This document shows, one piece after another, positions 11,218 to 23,095 of a stretch of 64,000 nt of DNA. Each line of letters begins with the position of its first letter. Within the stretch, counting starts at the first letter, position 1. The stretch lies in the NCBI GenBank assembly GCA_023846275.1, contig CM043877.1, positions 11,019,107 through 11,083,106 of the forward strand, written 5' to 3'. Origin of the DNA: Vanilla planifolia. Taxonomy: Eukaryota; Streptophyta; Magnoliopsida; Asparagales; Orchidaceae. Position numbers and translations under genes: made by a program. A model generated the notes under the pieces. That model saw only the letters and a list, made by a program, of their open reading frames with translations, was not told the DNA's origin and ran no database searches.

Positions 11218-14200
11218 CTGCAACATGGAAGCCAGGGATCATGAAAAAACACTAGCAATCTTCCAGGAAATTGGAGAAAAGAAAGCAACCTTCAAAGGCC
11301 AACCCAAGTTTGGTTTCAAGCCTTTTACAGAAGAAGGAACACAACAGAGAAAAAAAAAAACTCTTCCCCTATGTTCCATCTTCTCTCTTGAATCTTGATG
11401 TGAGATAAACTACAAACAGAAGATATAGTAAATTCCTATCCGTGCTTTTCGATTAACCAACTTCCCTTATGTTCCATCCTCTCTCTTGAATCCTTCTACT
11501 CTCCTTTGTATGTCCTCTCCTCGCATCAATATAACTGTTCAATGGCTTTTACCTACTTCTCTTAGTTCATTCAACATCCGTTCATTCAGCTAGCTCACAT
11601 AAAAGATTAAGAGTTGCTCCACATTCACCCAACAAGATTCAATTGTACGAAGTCTACTTGCCAATTTGATTTTATCAATATCCAAAGGTCAATCAGTTAA
11701 GTTCTTTGGATTAAAGGTCTTTGTATCAAACTTCCTATCAAAAGAAGAGACATCTATTATATTTTTCTACATGATATCTTCATCCAAGTCCCTCAGCCCC
11801 ATGGTAGATAACCCACGTATTGATTCGTGTCGAGTTGAAACAAGATAATTGTTTTAGCATATTGGTGTTCATATGGAAGTCCCATGAGGGTTGAAAGCTC
11901 ACTTAGGATTGCAGCACAACATCTTTAGCATACAAAAGCTAAAGAAGAGCATGTCATTCATATGACCTGGGATGTCTCAAAATTAAAAAATATGAGACGA
12001 ATCTCATCAATGTTTTCATGCAAAGGGGCACTTTCACCAACTAGTGGCTCATCTACTAGAGCTTCAATGGTTTCTTATTCTATTTAAATCTCTCCTTCCA
12101 ACTAAGGATGCAGTCTCTAATCATTGCATAGGAGCTTGAATAGCCCTCTTTTCATTTAATTCCATTTTCTTAAGACAATTGCTTGGTCTAGTGACATTAT
12201 TGATAGCATGCCCTTGGAAGTAAGCTAGTTCTTCAATTTGTTTTTGTGGATTAATCAAGAGATCATCTATAAGTCTATCACAGACATACCCACGACACGA
12301 GTAACCTCCACTATAAGCTATAGAGTGAAACAAAGCTTGATACCAGTATCTACATCGACGTTGCTTCTAAAGTTTGCTTAATGCTATGCTCATACAAAGT
12401 GTTGCCAGTGTAAGCTAAAATGACAAGTTGTGCAAGAGCAAAATGATAAGAAAAGCAGACAATATAAACGTTCAAGTGATCTCATAATAGTGGAATAATG
12501 AAGAAAGCTACACTTAACTAATCAACATAATGATGCATATTTTTTTCCTTGACATTCATAGCTGTTTCTAAAATTCAATTTGTCATTCATAAAGTTGAAA
12601 ATTAAAGCTAATATTGCTGGAAAACAGGGTGAAAAACAAGCATGAAGAGGTTTGAAGTAAACACATATGAATGAGGAAAACCCAATCCGTCACAAAGCTG
12701 TCATTACACACAATCCTTCACATCATCAAGCCAAATCGAACATGGCCTCTTAAGGGCAGTCCCAAGAAGATGAGGGAAAAATACACCCAGGATCTGAACC
12801 CTAAAGAGCCACCCCATGCAGTCCCTTCAGATCAAGTTGATGCAATCCAAGAATTACCCTGGGTTATCAACCAGTATTATCCCAAACAAGGTATGTGATC
12901 AACTGTCTTATTACAACCCAACACACAAGACCGTTCTATAGAAATTCTAGAACCTTAGGAACACCCCAAATAGCTGTCTAATATGATTCGCATGACAAGA
13001 AACCAATCCAAAACACTTGAAACAACATGTATAAGTTGGCTGATCATGAAATTTTGTGTAATTCTTAGTACACCCAGGTTTTATACACCACTACCAAAAA
13101 AAATCATAAGTATTACATAAAGTATAACACCAAAAATGTATAGGCAAAGATATACAATATAGATATTCAAAAACTGTGCCTTTATTGAGTAGAGCAATCT
13201 AGCTTGTGATCCTTTAACAGGACAACTATGAGAACAAATTTTAAATGTAGTTGTGCAGCTGGTGTAAACTCGTTTGAATCTCTGAAATTCTATGCCAAGT
13301 TCTTTAGTGAACTTTAGTCAATCATGGTGCTTACCCAACACCAACACAAGGGACATCTTAAGTTTTGTTCATCGCGAAAATCTCATATAGATAATTGTGC
13401 TCGTCGTTTGCATAATTTTTTGGCCCTATATGAACTCAAAGAAATCCTTGTCTTCACCATGTTTGATAAAAGCCTCAACTCTAAGATTATAGCATACACC
13501 ATAGTTTAGCCAGAAGGGTCAACTGCCAAAGGCTTTCCATTTAGATTACAAGTTGACATGACATCTCCACTGATTACCAACTTGTGATCAATCCAACCAA
13601 AGATTCCTCTCAGGTTTCATTAACTAGGCCAGCTATCAAGGATCTTCTCCCAATAACTGAGCTTTATAGTATGTATTAGTTTTCTAGCCTCGTCTCAACT
13701 TGATGAAATCCCTTGTCATGATCCAATGGATCCAGTGTCAAAAATCTTAATTTTGTGTACATATTCACCATGTTTGATAAAAATCCTAACTTAGACCCAA
13801 AAACAATATGGTTAAAACAGATGACAATCGGTAAAAGACCTTTGGCCAACTTGATGCCAAAAACCACCATGCTATTAGACCTCTCAACCCCACTACAAAG
13901 ACTAATGTCAATGAGGGCTCTCATCATAACTAAGTGCTACCCATCAACCTTGCTTTGACAAGGAACATTTACAAACCTTATTGTAATTAAACACTTGGTC
14001 CACTCAACATCACTCTCACAAGCAAATCTCAAAAGTAAACCTCACTATGGCTAAGGAACATAGCACTTTCTAAGTGTAGCTCTAATCTAAAAAAAATCCT
14101 CATTCTTAGTTGAAGCTAGTAAGCAAAATTTGCTAAATCATTTCTAAGTAAATATGCAAATGATATTCATAAAATACCATTGAGAATACAATAATAACAG

Positions 14201-17200
14201 CTGGATGATTTGACAAAAAGGTTAAAATTCAAGAGAAAGAAATTTCAAATTATATTTCTTTCTTTTAAGTTTCCTATATGATTGTTAGAGAGAGAAGTGG
14301 AGTACATAGAACCAATATGAAAGGAAGAAATAAAAAGGAAATGAAGGAGATCATTTTGATATCTTTTCTCAAACTCATCTCATTCCTTGTCTTTGAGAAC
14401 AACCTATATTTTCATAGAGACAAAAAAAAATTGGCCCCATATGCCTTTCCAAAATATCATAAATTCATGCACATAATTTAAAAATTCATCTAAACCAACA
14501 CCACTCATTTTTATTTAATCAAAAAATTTATTCATACAAAAAAAGTCATAAAATTTAAATTCAAATGCCAACAACTTCATTTAATTCAAATAATTTAAAA
14601 TTCAAACCAAATAAATGACCAAATATGATAATTTTAAAATTGAATTTAAATAATTTAATAATAAACTTAAATAAAAAAGTATCCAAATAAAATGAAATTT
14701 AATATTTAATATTTATTAATATCGAAAATTCTAAAATTAAAAACCAAATAACTAATTAGCGATAAATTTAAAACAAAATTTAAATGAATCAAATAGTAAG
14801 TTTGGATAAAATTCAATGAAAAAAACATCGAAATGAATTTAAATTTAAATTAAAAAAATAAAATTTAAAATTTATGTATTTTTCCTAGAAAGTAATATAT
14901 GTAAAAAAATGTCATTTTAATATTACATCAATCTCTACCACTCAAAAAAATTTATCATAAAGTTTTGCTACAATGGAAGTACTACCAACATAATTTGTGA
15001 GGACAATGGGAGTTTGAAGGGGAGATAAATCTGATTTTGAGCAACTTGATCATTTTCTAGACACAATAAAGCATTGTTGATTCTAATTGTGGGTAACAAT
15101 TGTGCAATTACATAGTAACGAATAGAAAAAGAAGCTCTTACTAGTTGGACAAGGTTGTTCGAACCAAGTTAGCAATGAAGATTGTCCAATAAGTGACTGC
15201 TTTGTTCATGGTGCAATACATCCCGTGTGACAAGAACACTATAACAAACTTTATCAACAATCAATGATGAAAACATAATATGGATCATCATTATGGACAG
15301 AATATAACAAAACTTGCTTTAACACCAAAAAATGATAGAGAAACTCTAATACCAAACTGAAGATGAACCTTTGATACCAAATTGATGATCCAAATGCATC
15401 AAGGAAAGAGGACCATCCCTTCCCAAAACATTATGGTTGGTCACTTATCCCTTGCCAAAACATTATGCATGTATGCCTGAAAAGAGAAGGGCTGTCTATT
15501 CTTTCTTAAAAAGAGAAGAGAGGTGGCTATTTATGCCTTCCAATTAGCACACAAAAAATTTATCCAAATCATCAAAACTAATTTGTATTTCATCAAAAAC
15601 TTATTTATACAAAAGAAAAAAAATGTTTATTTATAGAAAGAAAATATTATGACATTCAAATTCAAAAAATAACATCATGCTAATATTAACAATTAATTTT
15701 AATGCAAATAATCCTAAAATTTAAATCAAATAAATGGCTCAATAATTTTAAAATTAGATTTAGATTATTTAAATAATAAACTTACATAAAAATTCAAATG
15801 AAGAATTATCCAAATGAATTGAAATTCAAGTTTAAAATTTAAATTTGTGAATCCAAATAATTCTAAAATTAAAAACTAAATAAATAATCAATGATAAATT
15901 TTAAACAATATTTAAATAAAACAACATCCAATTGTATTCAAAATTAAGAAAATTAAATTATATATATGTGTGTATGTGTGTGTGTGTTATTCTAGAAAAT
16001 AAAAAATATAAAAAAAAGATATTTATATCTTACATTAAAATGACTATTCAATTCTTAAGAGAGGACCATCTCTCTCTCTTCACTATAGATGGCCTATCCT
16101 TCAATTCATTTTTTTCTTTCTTACAATTATAGATGGCCTTAATCTAAATCTTCATTTCCTGGGCCATCTAATCAATGAATTCAATCAATTAGAAAACTAA
16201 ACCAATATTTTTGAAGACCTCTAATAAGGCATGCACCCAAATATTAAAATATCCTACTTGCAAACCAACAACTTGTAGCCCAATAAGACATTTGGTGCAT
16301 CCACACCTTAATATCGTATGAGGGTTATCAAAACCAATAATCCATGTCTATAGTGGGATCTTTACATGATACTTCACTTACCCCTTATTGTATAATGATG
16401 GCTGAATTAGGAGAAGAAAACGCTCGTCATGCAAGATAATGGAAAATTAACTTCTAAAAGCTCCATTCTTGCCACCATCATTGAAGCATCCTTAGCGTCA
16501 ATTATTGACAAAGCATGGTCTGATTTCATTTGTTTGAGATGGTCACCATTGTGGCTCTTATCTAACATGCCTCTTCCCTAACAAGCTGTTCTTCAATTAC
16601 ATAGAGGTCTCATCTGCCATCTTTTCTTTGCTTGAATAGACCTCTTCAAACAACCTTCCCTTCTTATTATTCTTTGCAATGCCCATAAGCTGAGAGTTCC
16701 CCATATTGGGTAAGGACCATTAATTGGTTTGTTATTCCTCTAGTATCGTTTGATCATGACAACCATTTCCCTCTTACATAGCTTTCAGCATCATGACATT
16801 ATCAACAATAATCACACAATGGCCACAACACAAGACAGATCAGTCGCCAACAACATAACATAAACCATCCAGTAGATGGCTTGGACATTTTGACCACAAG
16901 AACAAGTTATTCATAAACTCCATTTGCTAAAAAGCAAGAAATCATGCATTGGCTACATTATGTGGAACACTCTTCACATTAATGTTCAAAAAAGCGACAT
17001 TGAATCATATTCAAAGGTTGTGTAACAACTAGTTTCTAGGTGGATTACCTTAGTTAGCTTGAGAAGAAGATAGTCGAGATACATATTATTAACTTATCAT
17101 TAAGAAATAGTAAAATTCATTAACCATGTTCAAGGCATTATGTGCAAGCTACACATGTAACAACCCAAAATAATAATTATATATTGTGGAAATGAAATTG

Positions 17201-17994
17201 TTTTTTTTTTTCACTCCTAATGAAATGAGAGTGATAGGTTTCAAGATTTGAAAATTAATCATATTATTAAACTGTTTAACATGGTTAATAAAGGCGCTTT
17301 TGATCACAAAAGTATTTTTATTAAGGGCCAAACAAACTCCAGTTAGTAAAAAAAACAAATATAAATCGTCAGCAAGACTTACTAATAGATACATAGGAAG
17401 TATTTATACCTGTCTTAGCATCTGGTTCTCGTTCTGAAGAGTGGAAAGCTTTTCCTCCAATTCCATGTTCTTCCTCTCTAACTCTTTTACCTTAGCCTCC
17501 AGATCGCTTAGATATGCCTTCTTCCTCTCCCTTGCTTGTTGTGCCGATACCCTGTTCCTTAGCAGCCTACTTCCCCAGTGGAGCAAAAACCAATAAACTT
17601 CTAATCATAATAAAAAGTTGCGAGCAAGCAGCAGGCTCACCTCTTTAACCGTTTGTGCTCCTTATCCGCTGGGCTCCTCCCTCTCTTCCTCTGCCCAGCA
17701 TGCGAAGTCGAAGCAACCTCCGCCCCGTTGCCTGTTAAACCGGAGACCGACGGGTGTTCGCCTGCGCCGAAGTCCGGCACTCTCCTGATCTCGTCGTCGC
17801 TCTCCATCCCTACTAACCACAGAAAGTGAAAAAGTCGCAAAATTAGATTTGACACCATTCTCATCTAAAAGAAGGGGAGCAAGTCCATTTGGCATGAGCA
17901 CAAAAAAAACACAAATAACTTACTTGCCTTCTTTGATTTCCACTAGCATTCCGGAGCTCGAGGATCTGGAGCTCGATGCTTGCTCTTGCTGCAT
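11152..17994 (-). CDS. HY5: HY5-type bZIP transcription factor, four exons
   Basis: HY5 is the nuclear bZIP activator of light-driven development; it binds G-boxes (ACGT cores) and is degraded through COP1 in darkness. Exons on the minus strand are 17994-17928, 17809-17641, 17566-17410 and 11217-11152 (67+169+157+66 bases), giving 152 residues against 168 in Arabidopsis. The N-terminus begins MQQEQASSS and contains LVEIKEG. The COP1-binding motif is [12 protein letters not shown] (residues 25-36). The basic region [17 protein letters not shown] has the bZIP invariants Asn83 and Arg91 (N-x7-R), followed by a leucine zipper ending in [12 protein letters not shown]. The last exon adds [20 protein letters not shown] plus Pro and a stop. 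All phases close. Intron 1 (17927-17810) only keeps the HY5 frame with a GC donor (AAG/gcaagt). Intron 3 is 6.2 kb. Confidence 0.93.
11363..11494. repeat. Short direct repeat near the HY5 exon 4 acceptor
   Basis: A 34-base pyrimidine-rich word containing atgttccatc and ctctcttgaatc occurs at 11363-11396 and again at 11461-11494 with three mismatches. Confidence 0.65.
14279..16037 (-). mobile_element. Short fossil LTR element inside the HY5 intron
   Basis: Two diverged direct repeats of almost equal length, 14279-14930 (652 bases) and 15383-16037 (655 bases), flank only 452 bases. Next to the inner edge of the right repeat the plus strand reads cctttgatacca (15369-15380), the complement of a tggtatca primer-binding site for initiator Met tRNA. 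The inner edge of the left repeat has a purine-rich tract on the minus strand just before TGATGTAA. This places a minus-strand element, in the same sense as HY5, with no room for gag-pol: either a TRIM-like non-autonomous element or the stub of a larger one. The repeats are strongly diverged, so it is old. No clear target duplication was seen. The superfamily is unresolved. Confidence 0.6.
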
Positions 17995-18400
17995 CCTTGC
18001 TCTCCCTTTCTCTACGGTTGCTCGTTGCTCGCTTGTCAGTAAGTCGCAGGGAGAGGAGAAGCTGGAAGAGCGAGGAATTTAAAATCTAATGAAGTCTGCT
18101 TAATTAATCCTTTCGTCTCTTCGGCAAAGAGACGAAGGCAGGTACGATGGTACCCCTTGCCGAACAGAATTTGTGGGGTTTAAGTAGCCATTCTTGATCG
18201 TTGGATCAATAAATCTAAACGGTGGATACCACATCATCGTGGCGGGAAGACACGCCAGTTGCTGGAAGAAAGATCCAAGGTTTATGGCAGGTGAAGCGTG
18301 GACATACAACCTCCGTTGGATATTGTGGAAGCTGATTGGCCCAGAATTCATAGTTTGGCATCAAAAGGTGCGCCGTGACGGCATAGATACAATTATTTAT
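17995..18400 (-). promoter_or_regulatory. HY5 upstream region
   Basis: This GC-moderate stretch directly precedes the HY5 ATG and must hold its 5' UTR and proximal promoter. It carries a CCAAT motif on the minus strand (18335-18339) and the hairpin at 18112-18136. I saw no CACGTG G-box in it and no convincing TATA box. Confidence 0.5.
18112..18136. promoter_or_regulatory. Perfect 10-bp inverted repeat upstream of HY5
   Basis: TTCGTCTCTT, loop CGGCA, AAGAGACGAA: ten perfect pairs around a 5-base loop, centred about 130 bases before the HY5 start codon. If it lies in the 5' UTR it could fold in the RNA; if it is in the promoter it is a palindromic site. The function is not known. Confidence 0.5.
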
Positions 18401-18417
18401 TAGATATTTCTGTTGTC

Positions 18418-18903
18418 CCTAGAAAATTTTATTTTGTTTGAGATAATTAATAATTCATTTAAATTTAAAAGTTATTATAATAAATATTTTAAATTTAAGT
18501 AGAAAATAAAAAGTAATTATTATATTTTGCTGTATGTTATTTTTATAATGACGGGTCCACATCTAAAGAGCAAATAAATTTTATTAAGTTGTTTTTATAA
18601 ATTAAGAAAAATATTGTTTACCATAAAGATATTTTATAAAATAAAATCATATAAATTCATAATTATGAATCACCAAATTTTATTTATTTATTAATACATC
18701 TTATTATTGCAATAACAAGTTATGAGAAGTTTATTTTATTCAATTCTTAAGATACTAGAATTACATAACACATAAAACTAGTGAAAAAAAATCAAAATTA
18801 GAAAAACTTAAAAAAATAAAAGAAAATGAAAATTGGAATGAAATAAAAATGGTTCTCTCCTTTGTCACCAATAAGGGAAATATCCCATTTTATCTCGTTG
18901 TCC
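18418..18903. repeat. Degenerate repeat family, copy 1
   Basis: About 485 bases, in the same orientation as 19086-19573. Landmarks are ttattttgtttgagataatt, aaaaagtaattattatattt, accataaagatattttataa and the shared 3' part tcgtcaccaata. AT-rich and non-coding. Confidence 0.75.
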
Positions 18904-19085
18904 ATAAAAAAAATTATTTTGTTTGAGATATTTAATATTTTTAAAAAAAAATATTTTGTTTGAGATAATTAATAATTCATTCTATTGTCTATAAATAAAT
19001 TTATTTTAAATATATTCATTCAAAGATAAATGAATCGATTTTCTCGTTATTTTATCTCCTTAGATAATTCATTCTATTGAGCATA

Positions 19086-19573
19086 AGAATATTTTATTTT
19101 GTTTGAGATAATTCATAATTTTTTTAAAATTTAAAGTTATTATAATAAATATTTTTTAAATTAAGTAGAAAATAAAAAGTAATTATTATATTTTGTTGTA
19201 TATTATTTTGATAATGATAAGCCCATAACTAAAGAGCAAGAAAATTTTATTAAGTTGTTTTTATATATTAATAAAAATATTATTTACCATAAAGATATTT
19301 TATAAACTAAAATCATATAAATTCATAATTATGAATCACTAAATTGTATTTGTTTTTTTAATGCATCTTATTAATTGTAATAACAAGTTATGAGTAGTTT
19401 ATTTTATTCAATTCTTAAGATACTATAATTATATAACACATAAACTAGTAAAAGAAAATAAAAAATAGAAAAAATTAAAAAAAATGAAAGAACAGAAAAA
19501 TTACAATGAAATAGAAAAGGATCTCTTCTTCGTCACCAATAAAAGCATTTTCTCAATACTTTATCTTGTTGTC
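19086..19573. repeat. Degenerate repeat family, copy 2
   Basis: This is the closest relative of 18418-18903, about 670 bases downstream. The spacer itself begins with further partial copies of the ttttgtttgagata word near 18918 and 18956, suggesting repeated local duplication. Confidence 0.75.
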
Positions 19574-22104
19574 GTTAAAGTTTTCTTTCTTTCTTATCAA
19601 CTTTTTCATCCTCCTTACCCTACTTATTGCTAATCATTTTCTATCATATCACTTTTCAATCTTTTTTGTTAATGTAAATTTTATATCACCAATCAATGTG
19701 TATCATTTCACAAAAAAAACATTTATTTGAAAGTTTACTTGATAATTTATACAATTCTCTCGTAATTTAATAATAAAGTAGTTTTAAAATTATTAAAAAC
19801 TTATTACTTCAAAAAGTTTATAAGTAAACCAAAAAATGTTTTAAGGATTTTCCTCCTAAAATTCTAAGTTGGTTCTTTTCTTTTTCTTTATCAATGTAGT
19901 TGTTTCTTTTTTGACTTAGTAATCATATACATGCTTTTTTTCCCTTTGGAAAGTAGCAAAGGATATGAGATGAAAATGTTTGATCAAAGAGTGCTCTTAT
20001 TTTGGTAATAATAAATCTAAAAACTAAAAAACAATTAGAAGAATTATCATTAAGGCTTTTATGTTTTTTCTAAATTTTTCTATTAATGTCTTACATTTTT
20101 CTTCATTCATCATCATTTTGATTTTCTCACACTAATTATTTAACAATCTAAAATTTTATTTTGTATAATTTTTTGTATTTATTCTATGTATATAAAATGT
20201 GAGTATTTTTATTTTAATAAATAAGATTAGATATTTTAAATATGAAAAATAATTTTAAATTAAAATATTGATTTTTTTAGTACATATAAAATGTGTCAAT
20301 TTAAATTTAAAAAATGAGTATTATTTAGTCACCTCAAATTTTATCACCATCAAAGTAAGGAGAAGGATTAAGCTAAGTGTTTGGTTAAGAAATGAAGAAA
20401 ACAAGTGAGAAATAAACATGCAATAAAAAAAAATATGTTGCTTAATGCTTGTATTCATGATGTTGTCCTAAATAAACATATTATACATGAAAGTGATGCT
20501 TAAATGATATAATAATAGTCAATAGAATTATAGAATATTTTGCAATAAAAAAAGAGAAATTAAAACATAAGATTTCTAAACTTTTATCCATTATTAGATG
20601 GTATGATCAAATATGACTATCAGATCAAATTGACTAATGGATGATCTAATAATCTATTTTATTAGTTCTATAATAAAAAAATTTACATCAAATGGATTAA
20701 TCAAACAATTTGTTTATTTGTCGAATTACAAGAGTATAAGAGATTGGAAATAACTTATCAGAAGATTCAAATGATAGATCAAATAATTTGATAATATTGA
20801 TCAAATTTTAATAAGGAATCTAACGACTTCATCATAGCGAAAAAATTCAAAATAAAATAACAAAAAGTAAAGTAAGAAGGAAATAAAATTGATGAAAATG
20901 TGAAATTAAAAAAAAAATATATGTTGATATTATGTAAAAATACAATGTGAAGGACAAGAAAAATAAAAATAACATTTTATAAAACAAGTAGATAAATTTA
21001 ATAATTATGATATAAGTTTTATATTTTTATCTTATTTGTATAAGATATGCTAATATAATTAATATGATGCAAATGTCAATATATGCTATAGCAAGTTATA
21101 ATTATTATATTTATATTTTGATATTCAATAATATTGTGATACTTATTGTTATTATTAGTAGGACCTAATTAGTATATTTTGTTATATTAATATACGTATA
21201 AAATACATTGATATATGATTTATTTAACCAAATATGAATGATGTCGAAACATAATTGTAAAATGATAAATAGAGGAAAAGAAAGGGAAACTGAAAAGATG
21301 ATATTTGTATGATTTCTATGCTTATGAATCTTAAATTATAAATACATTATGATAATACTATAGTATACGATATAATATGATATATAAAAAATATTTGGGA
21401 TATAATATAACATATAAAGATAAATGAGTTATATAAGAAAAACATGACCTTAAGATAAAACAATCCATAATAAACCAATTTTAAATATGAAAGATATTAT
21501 AAATGATAAAGAATGTATCTTTTGAAAGAAAAATGAGATATATACAAATGAGAAATAAATAAAAATTATCATTTGTAAATACATTTGTATTAGTATATAG
21601 TTATTCTCTTTATTTTTGTAATTATATGATATTACTACTTTAATCCTAAATGTATTAATATTATGATTTTAAAAAAATAGAAAATATTATATTTATGTAT
21701 CATTTAAGTGTTAAACTCTTGAAAGTTTATTCCTTACACCACAAATCATATTACTAGTGCATAGTGAGATATGGATCAAGATAAGACTAAAAATGATGTG
21801 ATGTGAATAGTTTTATCATATAAGAAAATAGATGCATCATTATATCATACTATTATATATTGTATATATTTCTATATTATTTTATACTAGATGTGATATA
21901 CTAGATGTATTTATTTACTTACAATTAAATTGTTCACATAGTTTAGATTATTTATTATCTTATATTATGAGATATTTTATTATTACTTATGAGGTTTAGA
22001 TATGAGTTTTATTATCCCCCACATATGGATGGTGTCCTCTCTATTTTATTTATTTATGATATTGATCTCATGGTTAGTAATTTATATGTTTGTATACTCG
22101 AGAT
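19574..22104. other. AT-rich gene-free DNA
   Basis: Very AT-rich; no gene, RNA or recognisable element was found. Confidence 0.6.
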
Positions 22105-22310
22105 TGAAGAAGGTGAGGAGTAAGAGTCAGGTAATGTCCTAAGAGAAAAATCATTAAAGTAAATATTAGCTCTTATTAGCTTGTAGGTAGAGGGGAATAA
22201 AGATAAATTATTACACATTAATTATTGATGAAGTGATTCTAATATTCATATGAGATATTATGATCTTAAAATATTGATGTATCTTGTCATATTGTATATG
22301 TCACTTTAAT
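22105..22310. repeat. Interspersed repeat, copy 1
   Basis: This diverged stretch shares an ordered set of words with 30836-31030: ggtgaggagtaagag, taatgtccta-agaga, and later a cacatt block about 115 bases on. It is non-coding and of unknown family. Confidence 0.4.
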
Positions 22311-22689
22311 ACCAAATTCTAACTTTCTCTATTCATCATAATCTTGTCATCATGCTCTTCTTCACTTGGTTATGCCCAAATCCTCTGGCCAATAACTTGC
22401 ATCCAAATGTCTTTGCTTGATCATTTCCTCAAAATGATCCCTTTTTTATGTAGATGTGAATATTTTGGTGATCATTATTATATGTTTGTGTATTTGATAA
22501 GGTGACCTTTTAGCATATATTTTTGTTATTTTTTGTTATGTTTTATATTTGTCTTCGTTGATAGATATTACTAGATCAATGTTCTGACATAACAATGACC
22601 AAGAGGGAAGTCTACAATCTATTATTTTGTGTCCATATCAATTTAGAAGTGGGAAATGTTTAACATGATAAAGAAGGTGGATAATTCAT

Positions 22690-23095
22690 TGTTGGATATT
22701 CCCATCATTTATTTCATTAAATATAATTATTGTTAAATATTTTTTTTAAAATTTAGAAATTATTATAACAAATGCCTTTTTATATTTTAAAGAAAACATA
22801 TATTTGCAAAAATTTGAAAAAACTTTCTTAGTTAGATAGAAAATAAAAATAATAATAATTTTTTTATTATAATGATAAAATTCATAATTTAAAGAGTGAT
22901 TATATTTTGTTTAATGGTTTAAATAAATTTATAAATTCTTATTTTAATCACAAGCTTATTTTATAAAAACAAAATCAAATAAACCTATAATTATAAATTA
23001 CAAAACATGATTTGTCTATTAATGGATTTTTATTATTTTGTGATAATGGGTTTTTACAAGTTTATTTTATTTAATTTTTTAGATAATAGAGTTCG
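22690..23095. repeat. Degenerate repeat family, copy 3 (most diverged)
   Basis: Shares with copies 1 and 2 the order agaaaataaaaa, tataatgataa, aaagag, ttttataaa, aaaatcaaataaa, ataattata, and a tttattttat end. It is clearly older or faster-changing than the other two. Confidence 0.55.

Larger units (their letters stand above)
11218..17409 (-). other. HY5 intron 3 (6.2 kb)
   Basis: The donor is CAG/gtataa at 17410/17409 and the acceptor tgcag/ATT at 11218/11217. The intron holds a fossil LTR element (14279-16037), a (TG)n tract near 15966-15987 and a 34-base direct repeat near its acceptor. The segments 11500-14270 and 16040-17400 contain no recognised gene. A tggtatcaagcttt-like minus-strand string near 12332-12346 may be another old primer-binding-site remnant. 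Confidence 0.8.

Noticed and set aside
17920-17925. Canonical gtaagt donor for HY5 intron 1 four bases downstream of the GC donor
   Set aside because: Using it shifts the reading frame and destroys the VP motif and bZIP domain encoded in exon 2.
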